In this document: positions 54,269-62,624 of the stretch, piece after piece
How the letters are laid out: every line of letters begins with the position of its first letter
How positions within the stretch are numbered: the first letter of the stretch is position 1
Source: Nostoc sp. LPT
GTDB lineage: Bacteria > Cyanobacteriota > Cyanobacteriia > Cyanobacteriales > Nostocaceae
Direction of reading: 5' to 3'
Assembly: GCF_017115165.1 (NCBI RefSeq)
Contig: NZ_JABXKF010000105.1
Span: 145,889-209,888, forward strand
DNA: 64,000 nt
Program-made: the position numbers and the translations under genes
Notes under the pieces: model-generated
The model's input: only the letters and a program-made list of their open reading frames with translations
What the model was told of the DNA's origin: nothing
Database searches by the model: none

Positions 54269-54466
54269 ATGGCTCAAATTCCAGCTTCTAGCGATCGCCA
54301 ATTTTCTGTTAATACTGAAATTTGGTATAGCCTCAAATGTGCGATCTCCACTAGTTCCGGTTTTCAACGCTGGCAACTAGAACGCGATGCTCAATTAGAA
54401 GGAATTCGCTTGGAACATCAGGTACAACGGTATTTAAGGGAAACTTTAGAAACTTTAGCTTACTAA
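54269..54466 (+). CDS. Conserved small cyanobacterial protein
   Basis: 65 residues, start ATG with AAAGGAATGAG upstream. IWYSLKCAISTSSGFQRWQLERD and VQRYLRETLETLAY suggest a small soluble helical protein, probably conserved in cyanobacteria. Role unknown. Its stop overlaps the stop of the convergent DUF1400 gene by four bases. Confidence 0.68.
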   Translation: MAQIPASSDRQFSVNTEIWYSLKCAISTSSGFQRWQLERDAQLEGIRLEHQVQRYLRETLETLAY

Positions 54467-54999
54467 AGACCAAATAAATCTTGTAGGTTTGTTTGCAAGC
54501 GGCGGAGTTGACGGTATGCACCCTGCAAGCGATCGCCATCAACTTCCACTTCATTTGTGGGATAATTCTTAATAATTTCAATTAGCGACACTTGCCCGTC
54601 TTGATTCGCAGAAAGTACCAAAGCGGCTCGTAAAGCTTGGCGGTTTGCTCTTTGAGACGGTGTAGAAATAACTTGACTAATTTGATCCAAAATAATATTA
54701 CCAATCTGGCTATTCAGCACTCTATCTAAAAATACAGGGCTTGCCTTCACAGGCTTTGTTAAATACTGACGAATGGCTTTGGGGTCTTGTCGCACCAAAG
54801 CTAAATTAACTCTTAGTGAACCTGAGAGTTCACCTGTTTGGGCAAAGGTGGATAGTTCCTCTACAGAAAGTGATTCACGGAAGATACCATACTTCAGAAC
54901 TACTCGTTCTGCTGCAAAGGCAGGAGTGGACAAAAACAGAAGACAGATAATGCCTACTAAAATTAAGACGCGACGCAGCTCCAAAAAATTAAAACGCAT
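54463..54999 (-). CDS. Secreted DUF1400 domain protein
   Basis: 178 residues. N-terminal signal peptide (VLILVGIICLLFLSTPAFAAE), then a DUF1400 domain: VVLKYGIFRESLSVEELSTFAQTGELS, LRVNLALVRQDPKAIRQYL, LDRVLNSQIGNIILDQISQVI. DUF1400 usually precedes an alpha/beta hydrolase domain; here it stands alone, ending after LRRLQTNLQDLFGL. Probably exported. Confidence 0.85.
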   Translation of the reverse strand: MRFNFLELRRVLILVGIICLLFLSTPAFAAERVVLKYGIFRESLSVEELSTFAQTGELSGSLRVNLALVRQDPKAIRQYLTKPVKASPVFLDRVLNSQIGNIILDQISQVISTPSQRANRQALRAALVLSANQDGQVSLIEIIKNYPTNEVEVDGDRLQGAYRQLRRLQTNLQDLFGL

Positions 55000-55293
55000 T
55001 TCTCCCGATTTCCAATAGGTTTGCTTTTTCTGTGATGATATTCCAGCAGAATTAGTTGCAGCACCTAGCTTTAGGGAATACTAAAAATCGCCTCATCCCC
55101 ATAGTGCCCCTAAGAAAATTTTCTGAATAACACAATATAACTAATGTATAAGTTCTGTGACCTATCTAGGGAATTTAGCTGAATCAGTGCTAATCATCCA
55201 GTATAGTTTTGCATGGGTTTTAGAGCAGTTACAACGCTGTTATCTTTAACCTTGTTTGACATACCGTAATTCAGCACATCACAGACTCAAAAA

Positions 55294-56988
55294 ATGAAAT
55301 ATTGGGGTTCTCACATTACTCTTGCGAAAAATTTTCGCCTTCTTTCCAGCAGTCATCTCAGATATACTTTGCGCGTAGGAGCCGGGCTAACGGCAATCCT
55401 TGTTGTTTCTAGTGGGTCAATATTACTACCTAATGAGGTTAATGCTGATACCACTCATCCAGAAAATATCGCCCCAACTCATACAGCGCAAGCTCCTGCA
55501 ACTGCCACAGCGATTTATGTTAATCCAGCAACTGGTGCAGATAGGGCTGGTGCTGGTGCAACCTCGGCAGCACCCTACAAAAGCATCAGTTTCGCTCTCA
55601 GTCAAGCCCAAGCAGGTGCAGTGATTCAATTAGCACCTGGTACCTATAACCAGGAAAGTGGTGAAACCTTCCCGCTTTTACTTAAACCAGGGGTGACGCT
55701 GCGGGGTGATGAAGCTAGTAAAGGTCAGGCGATATTGATTACAGGTGGAGGCTTCTATACGAGTCGCACCTTTGCCAGACAGGACATTACCATCCTTGCC
55801 GAGCAAGATACCACGATCGCTGGTGTCACCGTCACCAACCCAAATAGCCGGGGTACAGCTGTGTGGGTAGAGTCAACTAATCCAATTATCAAAAACAGTA
55901 CTTTTACTAACAGTGTCAGAGAGGGTGTTTTTGTCACGGGTACAGGTAATCCCAAAATTGAAAGTAACCTTTTTGTGCAAAACAAAGGCAATGGGATTTC
56001 AGTTGCTAGAGCTGCTCAAGGAGAAATTCGGAGTAACTTATTTCAGGATACTGGTTTTGGGCTTGCGATCGGTGGGACTTCTACACCTCTAGTTGTAGAA
56101 AACCAAATTATCGAAAACCAAGACGGTCTTTTTATCTCAGAGTCAGCCAAGCCCGTATTGCGTAAAAATTTCATTCAAAACAATAAACGGGATGGAGTAG
56201 TAGCAACTGTCAACGCTTCACCCGACCTTGGCACCAACGAAAATCCTGGTGGCAATCTGATCCGCAATAACACTCGTTATGATGTGAACAACGCCACTAA
56301 AACCAGTAAAATTGTCGCTGTTGGCAACGATATCGATCAGAAAAAGATTTTTGGCTCAGTAGATTTTGTTGCTGCAACTGTTGACGTACCCCCTGGAGGC
56401 CCTGTTGCCTTTAAAGATGTACCAGCAAGTTACTGGGCAAAAACCTACATCGAAGCTTTAGCCTCCCAAAATATTATTGCGGGCTTTCCTGATGGCAGCT
56501 TTAAACCCAATGAACCTGTAACCCGCGCTCAATTTGCCACTATTGTCACTAAAGCCCTAAAGCCACCAACTAAACGCGCAGCCATTCAGTTTAAGGATGT
56601 AGCAAGCAATTTCTGGGCTTACGCTGCCATTCAATCTGCTTACCAGAGTCAATTTGTTTCTGGCTATCCCGATGGCACTTTTAAGCCACAGCAGCAAATT
56701 CCTAGAGTGCAGGCGTTAGTCTCTTTAGCTAATGGTTTGGGCTTAACAGCAAATAATCAAAATGTCGTTTCCTTTTACACCGATGCTGCTCAGATTCCTA
56801 ATTATGCGATCGCACCAGTTGCCGCCGCAACTACACGGCAACTAGTAATCAACTATCCCACAGCCAAGCAACTCAATCCTAATCGTGAAGCGACTAGAGC
56901 CGAAGTTGCTGCCTTTGTTTACCAGGCACTCGTTAATGCTGGACGTGCCCAACCAATTCCTTCATCTTATTTGGTAACAGTTCAGTAA
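55294..56988 (+). CDS. Surface protein with DUF1565 beta helix and SLH domains
   Basis: 564 residues. A long signal peptide region (about 20-50), then a DUF1565 right-handed parallel beta helix (IYVNPATGADRAGAG, ATSAAPYKSISFALSQAQAGAVIQLAPGTY, quoted as landmarks) to about residue 350, and three S-layer homology units from about 373: FKDVPASYWAKTYIEAL with GFPDGSFKPNEPVTRAQFA, FKDVASNFWAYAAIQ with GYPDGTFKP, and a weaker third. SLH domains bind the cell wall; the helix may bind or cleave polysaccharide. Cell-surface protein. Confidence 0.9.
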   Translation: MKYWGSHITLAKNFRLLSSSHLRYTLRVGAGLTAILVVSSGSILLPNEVNADTTHPENIAPTHTAQAPATATAIYVNPATGADRAGAGATSAAPYKSISFALSQAQAGAVIQLAPGTYNQESGETFPLLLKPGVTLRGDEASKGQAILITGGGFYTSRTFARQDITILAEQDTTIAGVTVTNPNSRGTAVWVESTNPIIKNSTFTNSVREGVFVTGTGNPKIESNLFVQNKGNGISVARAAQGEIRSNLFQDTGFGLAIGGTSTPLVVENQIIENQDGLFISESAKPVLRKNFIQNNKRDGVVATVNASPDLGTNENPGGNLIRNNTRYDVNNATKTSKIVAVGNDIDQKKIFGSVDFVAATVDVPPGGPVAFKDVPASYWAKTYIEALASQNIIAGFPDGSFKPNEPVTRAQFATIVTKALKPPTKRAAIQFKDVASNFWAYAAIQSAYQSQFVSGYPDGTFKPQQQIPRVQALVSLANGLGLTANNQNVVSFYTDAAQIPNYAIAPVAAATTRQLVINYPTAKQLNPNREATRAEVAAFVYQALVNAGRAQPIPSSYLVTVQ

Positions 56989-57001
56989 ATGTCTAGTTAG
57001 C

Positions 57002-57050
57002 AAATTGGAAGCGCCAGACTAAAAAATTATCAGTCTGGCGCTTCCAATTT
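57002..57050 (+). terminator. 19-bp perfect hairpin terminator
   Basis: AAATTGGAAGCGCCAGACT and its exact complement AGTCTGGCGCTTCCAATTT, 11-base AT-rich loop, then AGTGGTTTTTT. Terminates the SLH gene. Confidence 0.88.
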
Positions 57051-57090
57051 AGTGGTTTTTTAATTTTAGGGTTTTTTAATCATAAAATTT

Positions 57091-57166
57091 GGGGTCTTTA
57101 AATATAGCTGACCCCATTTGAATGTGATTGGGTTTATGGTCAAGGTCTTTATATTAGCTGACCCCG
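57091..57166. repeat. Two direct copies of a small palindromic repeat
   Basis: GGGGTCTTTAAATATAGCTGACCCC (positions 57091-57115; GGGGTC/GACCCC form the palindrome) is echoed at 57143-57165 as AGGTCTTTATATTAGCTGACCCC-like sequence. No gene in 57051-57334; the repeat could be a binding site or small mobile repeat. Confidence 0.65.
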
Positions 57167-57334
57167 TTTCAACGATTTCTATTTTCTCAGAAATTTTTGC
57201 TTTTTGGGATTTCCTAATAATTTTTTTATTTTTTCTTTCTAAATATTTTAATCTTCATAAAAGCATGAGTAAATTTGAAGAAAAGATATATTAAAAGAAA
57301 GTGGTCAAAAATTAACTAGCTAAAATTTCTCCCT

Positions 57335-57628
57335 TCAGGAATTAGGATTTTTACCCGAGTTGGGGCGTTGTTGCCGACGCTGTTCCCACCGCCACAGGAA
57401 AACCATTAAAGCAACGATTCCTATTTGGAGAGCTAAACTAGGCAAAGCACTCTCAACATTGCGTCCGGCAAGGACTTGGAAGAAAAAGACGAATGCACCG
57501 AGTGAGCCAGAAGCACCGAAAGCAATGTAGAAAAATTGTCGGAAGCCGCGATAAGGAGCGGCTATTTCTGCTTTCAGGCTGGCATACTGTTCAGGGTTAA
57601 GGCGATTTTTAGGATTTTGATCCGCCAT
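57335..57628 (-). CDS. DUF3493 family membrane protein
   Basis: 97 residues. RLNPEQYASLKAEIAAPYRGFRQFFYIAFGASGSLGAFVFF matches DUF3493, related to plant LPA (low PSII accumulation) proteins. Two membrane helices, Arg-rich tail (WEQRRQQRP). Likely thylakoid membrane; role in photosystem biogenesis is inferred from the family. Confidence 0.82.
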   Translation of the reverse strand: MADQNPKNRLNPEQYASLKAEIAAPYRGFRQFFYIAFGASGSLGAFVFFFQVLAGRNVESALPSLALQIGIVALMVFLWRWEQRRQQRPNSGKNPNS

Positions 57629-57661
57629 GATTAAATCATGTTATACTCTTAGATTGTGTAC

Positions 57662-57733
57662 GCCGATGTGGCTCAGTGGTAGAGCAGCTGATTCGTAATC
57701 AGCAGGCCGTGGGTTCAAATCCCATCATCGGCT
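57662..57733 (+). tRNA. tRNA-Thr (anticodon CGT)
   Basis: Cloverleaf is complete: acceptor GCCGATG/CATCGGC, D stem GCTC/GAGC, anticodon stem GCTGA/TCAGC with loop TTCGTAA (anticodon CGT, reads ACG, threonine), T stem GTGGG/CCCAT with TTCAAAT loop. 72 bases, discriminator T, CCA not encoded. Confidence 0.96.
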
Positions 57734-58281
57734 TTGATGAAAGTATTCCTCAATCTTAGAGTCTGACATAAATCAATGTACAGTGACTAATTATTTGTCG
57801 TCGGTAACAGATTAAGAACCTTGGTTATTTGATGAGTCTCTTCCCGAAGAAAAGATGAAGCGACTAATGTTATTAACCACGCGATCGCCTGAACAACCTT
57901 TACAATTGGCAGAGTTTGACAAGCAAGTAGCGCTAGAAGCTTCTTTGTCAAGGGCAGACTGTAATTCCTTTTTGGTGCGATGCCTGCGGCGGTCTACGCC
58001 AACGCATTCATCAACAATTAAGAGACAATCTCAAAAACTTTAGTAGCTAATTTAAGCGATCGCAACTGGTGAACTAATTGATGTACCATTCATCTTTAGC
58101 TCTACGCTTTTATGATGTGCGATCGCTCAACTCCTCTGCTCACAAAATCCCGATGAATCCGCCAACACTGGCAGCGCATTTGTAATAATTTTGACTTACT
58201 CTACAGCATCCCTGAAACTATTCCTAAACTGTCTTGAGGCTATTACTGGTATGTGATAACTAACCCCTAATTGGTGAAAAG
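57734..58281. other. Gap after the tRNA with dispersed repeats
   Basis: No supported gene. Contains three HIP1 or near-HIP1 octamers and the repeat GCGATGCCTGCGGCGG followed by CTACGCCAACGCA at 57977. A 62-codon frame at 57855 contains this repeat and looks spurious. Confidence 0.5.
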
Positions 58282-58608
58282 ATGGCTCGAAAACCCCGTG
58301 ACCTCAAGCCCAACTACTCCAACCACATCACTACTACAACGCGGCGTAAATAGGGCAACCCTATGGCGCTCTGCCACGCCTTACGGCTATCGGGTTCACT
58401 ATTTAAAATCCCTAAAAACCTCATTACATAATACTTTTGACTTTTGACTTTTGACTTTTGACTTCCGCGCTGCGGTACTACCCGTTGCAATAATAGGGAA
58501 TTTCGCCTGACACGCTTGGAATGTCGTGAAGTCTTCCTTTATGCCATTAAAAAAGCGCACCAGAAGTATGGATTTAAACTTTATGCTTTGTGCATCTCGG
58601 ATTTATGA
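58282..58608 (+). pseudogene. Decayed REP-associated/IS200-like tyrosine transposase
   Basis: 58282-58353 reads MARKPRDLKPNYSNHITTTT then a stop. 58486-58608 reads CNNREFRLTRLECREVFLYA and IKKAHQKYGFKLYALCIS, then stop, where functional genes continue MSNHVHYL with the catalytic HxH pair. Together they are the N-terminal part of a Y1 (REP-associated, RAYT-type) transposase. About 140 bases of repeat sequence, with ACTTTTG heptamers (58432-58463), lie between. The catalytic region is gone, so it cannot be active. Confidence 0.82.
58342..58485. repeat. Repeat insertion inside the transposase remnant
   Basis: Interrupts the transposase between codons for TTTRR and CNNREF. It carries the hairpin-type repeat CGCTCTGCCACGCCTTACGG and four to five ACTTTTG heptamers. 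The words GTAAATAGGG (58347) and GCAATAATAGGG (58487) flank it and may be a target duplication. Confidence 0.65.
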
Positions 58609-58668
58609 AATGCTGATTACTGTGTAGAAAAAAGGGCTGTGATAAATGTTTACAAAAACCTGAATGCT

Positions 58669-60150
58669 TTATATGTTACAGTTTACAAGTCTCTGCGCGA
58701 GAGAAGAGATTCGCTCCATATCCCAAGTCCTATATAAATTTTCATAACCACGATCTGTATAAATTAGACAAGGTAATATCCCAGGTAATACAGGTAATGA
58801 TGATGAATCTACGCGCTCACTAAAAGTACAAGCATGCCAAGAAGAAAAATTCGCAATGCGCGAACTGTCTAAACTCTGGGAAAAAATTTCACGGTGAATG
58901 CTAATACCAAACTGATTATTACTGTTTTGAAGCCAAAGCCGATCAATTTCCTTGAGAGTTTCACAGGGAATATTTTCTAACAAATCGTCCCAATCTTTGT
59001 AGTTTTGTTTAACGATGATTTGGTAAAAAATCCAAGCAGTTTCCTCATCTGCATCTTTCCACTGTTTTTGCTGAAGATAATTTTCCAATGCTTCACATAG
59101 TCTATCTGCTACCAATTCATCAGTACATTTTCTCAATTCGGATTTAAAAGCACTATCAGCTTCGCGGTTAAATTGAACTGCCAACATCTGAGAAAAGCCT
59201 TGCCTGAATCGTTCAGGATTTTTTTTATTGGCGAATTTCAATCGAAAAATCTCTTGCCATTTTTCTTCGCTTTCGTTCTCTGGATTACTCCATAACTGAC
59301 GTAATATTTCATGAGCCTTTTGGTAGAGAGAATAGACTTCTGACGCTTCAGGGAGGTGGATATTGGGGATGATGTGAGGTACAAGACGGGAAACTCGATA
59401 AAGTCGATTTGATTCTTCTGGTTCGGGGCTTACTTCTATAAGCCCTAATTCAATCGCTCGTTTTAACTGTTCTTTGTAGCCAGAGATAGGTTCAAAAACT
59501 GCTACTAATTCTAATGCTAGCATGGGGACGGGAATTTGAAATACCAAACATCGACTGAGTATTCGCTCAATATCTTGGTCAAGTTGCTTGTATAACTCTT
59601 CCCAAATTATTCTTCCCTTCCATTTAGTAGGATTAGCTTCAAGTTGAGTGAGTTTTGTTTCTGCGTCTTCTCCTAAAAACACCTCATCATTTAACCATTC
59701 CAACAAACGAGGATTGCCATCAGCTAATGTTTTGGCTCGCTCAATTAAATTTAGAGAAATTTCCTTGGAATTAAAAGCTTTTAATCGACTCAGTTTTTTC
59801 TGTAAATCCGATTTGCGGAAGGATTCTAGACACTGTTTGTAGAATGATTCATTCAGGTCTGATTCAAAGTCATAACGACAGGTAATAATAATACGGTGGT
59901 CGGCATTATTCTCTTTAATTGCCCACACTAATGACTTCAATATTTCGGCTACTTGAGTTTTGAGAATATACCTTCCTTGACGATGTTCTAAATTCCACTC
60001 AAAGTCATCAAATACCAGCAAAAAGGGTTTATTTCCAGGTTGGTTCAACTCCCTGAATACATCTCGCAATCGATATTTGAGTTCCTCTTTGCCTTCTTTG
60101 ACTGCTGTCCGTAGTTCTGCATTCCTCAGTTTATCTGCTAGCTTACTCAC
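58669..60150 (-). CDS. ATPase C-terminal part of a split CHAT-STAND protein
   Basis: 493 residues from GTG 60150, without a ribosome binding site. It opens SKLADKLRNAELRTAVKEGKEELKYRLRDVFRELN and has Walker B FLLVFDDFEW (about 44-53), IIITCRYDF, and helical STAND-type regions to the end. The Walker A lies in the preceding frame (60172-61461). Both parts are in the same frame, separated only by TAG at 60174-60172 and seven codons, so this is the C-terminal part of one gene of about 930 codons. Not expected to be made separately. Confidence 0.8.
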   Translation of the reverse strand: MSKLADKLRNAELRTAVKEGKEELKYRLRDVFRELNQPGNKPFLLVFDDFEWNLEHRQGRYILKTQVAEILKSLVWAIKENNADHRIIITCRYDFESDLNESFYKQCLESFRKSDLQKKLSRLKAFNSKEISLNLIERAKTLADGNPRLLEWLNDEVFLGEDAETKLTQLEANPTKWKGRIIWEELYKQLDQDIERILSRCLVFQIPVPMLALELVAVFEPISGYKEQLKRAIELGLIEVSPEPEESNRLYRVSRLVPHIIPNIHLPEASEVYSLYQKAHEILRQLWSNPENESEEKWQEIFRLKFANKKNPERFRQGFSQMLAVQFNREADSAFKSELRKCTDELVADRLCEALENYLQQKQWKDADEETAWIFYQIIVKQNYKDWDDLLENIPCETLKEIDRLWLQNSNNQFGISIHREIFSQSLDSSRIANFSSWHACTFSERVDSSSLPVLPGILPCLIYTDRGYENLYRTWDMERISSLAQRLVNCNI

Positions 60151-60171
60151 AAAACAAGATTCAGAAATTTG

Positions 60172-61461
60172 CTACGACCAAACGATTGTTTCATGTTCAG
60201 ATAAGCGATCGCACAATCTGGCAGCAATAGTACTTTTTCCTAATCCTCCCATGCCATGAATTAAAACCCCAATCTTTTCTGAATAGGGCTTGAGTGCCCG
60301 CAGACAGTTTTGTAACTGGCGACGACGACCAACAAAAGTCTCACGGGTGGCAACTCTAAGTTTCTTCTCTGGATCTAAAAACTCTTGAGCAACAGAAGCA
60401 CGAGGTACGGGTTTACGTCCGCGCTCGACCAAGGCACCCGGCAGGGTTTCTGCCACATACAAGCGCAACAAATGCCAATCTCGTGCTTGATTGTTTAGCA
60501 GTACTTGATAGGTGATTGCCACTGCTTTTGTTAGCTCTGTTCCGGCTGATAATTCTTTGTACAAGGCAGCAGCAGTTGCGGTTGCATCAGTATCCAACAC
60601 TTGCTGACCCCAACCGAGAACAGCAGTTGCACCTTCCTTTATTAATGCCTCTGCCATTGATGGTACTGCACCTGCGTCCCTTGAGTATCCAGTATTACAA
60701 CCGGAAAGGAAAATTAGCTCAGGCTGTTGGAATTGCAGTTCTGTAGCGATGTCTTCTGCACTGCTATATTCTGCTTCTCCCAATTCCGTCTCAGTGAGAA
60801 AACATGGTTTTTCATCCCGAAACGTAGCATGACCTGTCAGGTGGATAACATCAAAGTAATCCTTTTTGTAATATTCCACCAAAGAACCTAACTCAGTTAG
60901 GCAACCACTTTCTTCCACTATCAAAGATAAGGGTTCGCGCTTCGTTGCTGACAAAACTTGGGCTTCTTCTGCCTCAAAATCCAGTTCAGGTTCGATTCCC
61001 AATGGGGAAGTTGCCATAAAAAGAACATTTAATGCTCGATTTGCTGGTTGATGTTCCAAAGTTAGTTGTTTGGAATTATCATCCTTTACCCACCGAATGG
61101 GAATAATGGCAGGTCGCCGTTCCACCAAAAAACTTTTATCATCATGCAGTATTTCCCACGGTAAATGGGCGAGTTTTTCTGTCGCCGCAATGGCTAGAAC
61201 TATACCTTCACGCCAATGCTTGTCAATTTCACGTTGGAGATTGCGATCGCTCCCGTCTAACCAGTTATAAAGTGCCTGCCCAGTTTTAGCATAGTCTTCA
61301 GGTAGCCTGGTGTAATAGTCTGTTTCTGCCTTTTGAATCAACTCAGTGATTTCTGCCAGGGGTAGCTGACGGGGCTGACAATCATTGGGGTTATCCCAGA
61401 AGAAACAGAACTCGGCGTACTGATCCCCAACGGGTTTGAGGTCAAGGTGAAGAATCTTCAT
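60172..61461 (-). CDS. CHAT protease plus P-loop, truncated by TAG
   Basis: 429 residues. N-terminal part about 1-110 unknown; CHAT caspase-like domain about 130-310 with catalytic His in DVIHLTGHATF and Cys in LIFLSGCNTGYSRDAG, followed by GATAVLGWGQQVLDTDATATAAALYKEL. Then a linker FVGRRRQLQNC and Walker A HGMGGLGKST before the stop. CHAT proteases are conflict-system effectors activated by STAND sensors. The stop removes the rest of the ATPase, see 58669-60150. Starts two bases after the stop of 61464-61793. Confidence 0.88.
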   Translation of the reverse strand: MKILHLDLKPVGDQYAEFCFFWDNPNDCQPRQLPLAEITELIQKAETDYYTRLPEDYAKTGQALYNWLDGSDRNLQREIDKHWREGIVLAIAATEKLAHLPWEILHDDKSFLVERRPAIIPIRWVKDDNSKQLTLEHQPANRALNVLFMATSPLGIEPELDFEAEEAQVLSATKREPLSLIVEESGCLTELGSLVEYYKKDYFDVIHLTGHATFRDEKPCFLTETELGEAEYSSAEDIATELQFQQPELIFLSGCNTGYSRDAGAVPSMAEALIKEGATAVLGWGQQVLDTDATATAAALYKELSAGTELTKAVAITYQVLLNNQARDWHLLRLYVAETLPGALVERGRKPVPRASVAQEFLDPEKKLRVATRETFVGRRRQLQNCLRALKPYSEKIGVLIHGMGGLGKSTIAARLCDRLSEHETIVWS

Positions 61462-61463
61462 TG

Positions 61464-61793
61464 CTACTTGTAGTTTTCCAGAATCTCTTTGATTTGCTCT
61501 AATGTTGCGTCTTTAAGCAGTAATCGACGGTTGTCATCTGTAACAATCAAAACTTTCTCAATCCTGGCACCAGTTGGGTCGTGTAAAGACTTCTGGTTTT
61601 TCTCCTTCCACTTGTGAATGCTCTCTGCAATGGTCAATGTTCCACTCACAATTCCCACAATCGTAGCTATAGTGGCTAGGGTTCCTTCCCGTTCGACTTC
61701 TTTAATGGTTTGATAGTTTCCTTCTATTCCTTCAATTGCTAAGAGTTCTTCTGTAGCTTTTACTGCATCTCGTCCTTGGATTTCAATTTTCAT
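61464..61793 (-). CDS. Small membrane protein, effector-associated (EACC1-like)
   Basis: 109 residues: a short alpha/beta N terminus, one membrane-type segment (LATIATIVGIVSGTLTIAESI), then LHDPTGARIEKVLIVTDDNRRLLLKDAT. I recall a similar layout (single helix followed by strand IEKVLVVTDD) for the constant component that accompanies CHAT and other effectors in conflict systems (EACC1), but the match is not certain. Two bases before the CHAT gene, so cotranscribed and probably coupled. May tether or regulate the CHAT protein. Confidence 0.6.
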   Translation of the reverse strand: MKIEIQGRDAVKATEELLAIEGIEGNYQTIKEVEREGTLATIATIVGIVSGTLTIAESIHKWKEKNQKSLHDPTGARIEKVLIVTDDNRRLLLKDATLEQIKEILENYK

Positions 61794-61835
61794 ATTGCCA
61801 AATCTTTAAATAAAAACTTCGGAAAGAGAATTCAG

Positions 61836-62072
61836 TTAAATGGCGCTTATATTTGTACTGGAAGTATTTTTAACCAAACTTTTTAGCTCTATCATTTGAG
61901 CTTCCAATGCTGCCACTCTCTGGCTCAATGAAATTTCTTCGCTGACATCCAGATACTGAGCCAACGCATTTAATATCACTTCAGTTTTGGTTAAGTGAGT
62001 CTTGGCAATATAGCTTTCCAACTGCTGATAAAGATTAGCTGGTATTCGGATTCCAATAGAAATATTAGACAC
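61836..62072 (-). CDS. RHH/CopG-like DNA-binding protein
   Basis: 78 residues, GTG start. ISIGIRIPANLYQQLESYIAKTHLTKTEVILNALAQYL is a ribbon-helix-helix pattern, followed by a coiled-coil tail (AALEAQMIELKSLV). It is the first gene of the RHH/EACC1-like/CHAT operon and may repress it; the 42-base gap supports cotranscription. Start is not certain because no strong ribosome binding site is visible. Confidence 0.72.
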   Translation of the reverse strand: MSNISIGIRIPANLYQQLESYIAKTHLTKTEVILNALAQYLDVSEEISLSQRVAALEAQMIELKSLVKNTSSTNISAI

Positions 62073-62291
62073 GAGTAGAGGATGTTAGAAGCTGTTTAAC
62101 AAAATAGCACAAGGTTTACACCCTACCTTGGTATATATCTAAAATTTTTACATTCCTTGGGAATGCACCATCTGTGTGCAAATATCTCAAGGATGTACAG
62201 CAGTAAATTACAAGCCCACATAACCAAAGTTTCCCAACAGATAGGCAGAAATTAGACAGTCGCTACTCGCGCTTATTTAATAAATTACGAA

Positions 62292-62453
62292 TTACTGTGG
62301 TGTAATTGTCCGGTCATTCTGAGCTTGTTTAATCGCTCGTTTCAAGATTAACACCGCCATTTGAGACAAAGAACGCTCCTCTGCATCAGCCAATTGTTGC
62401 AGGGCTTCTTTGTCTTCTTCTTCCATATAAATAGTTACAGTTACTTTTGCCAT
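62292..62453 (-). CDS. Small RHH-type regulator
   Basis: 53 residues, too short for routine listing: MAKVTVTIYMEEEDKEALQQLADAEERSLSQMAVLILKRAI, quoted here by its ends MAKVTVTIYM and ILKRAI. The strand followed by two helices with SLSQMAV is a ribbon-helix-helix DNA-binding pattern, like small plasmid copy-control or antitoxin proteins. It is divergent from the gene at 62625, with 170 bases between, a position for a repressor of that cassette. Confidence 0.72.
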   Translation of the reverse strand: MAKVTVTIYMEEEDKEALQQLADAEERSLSQMAVLILKRAIKQAQNDRTITPQ

Positions 62454-62550
62454 GTCATCATCATAAGCAATTTTGATTTTTTTATGTTAAACGCATTAAA
62501 ACACACTAATTAACATAAAATTACTTTATTTTAGCGTATAATTACTTGTA

Positions 62551-62598
62551 AGTCAAAAGCCAGCCATCAACTTTCTCAGGGCGGATGCTGGCTTTTGG
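62551..62598 (+). promoter_or_regulatory. Hairpin in leader of 62625 gene
   Basis: AAAAGCCAGCCATC pairs with GGATGCTGGCTTTT with one bulge, and the right arm ends in TTTT. It is 27 bases before the ATG at 62625, with AGGAGA between. A closely related hairpin precedes 63585. Confidence 0.65.
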
Positions 62599-62624
62599 CC
62601 CCCATATCACAGGAGACATATACA

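Noticed and set aside
57855..58043. 62-codon ORF after the tRNA
   Set aside because: Contains a dispersed repeat (GCGATGCCTGCGGCGG) and no family resemblance; start lacks a ribosome binding site.
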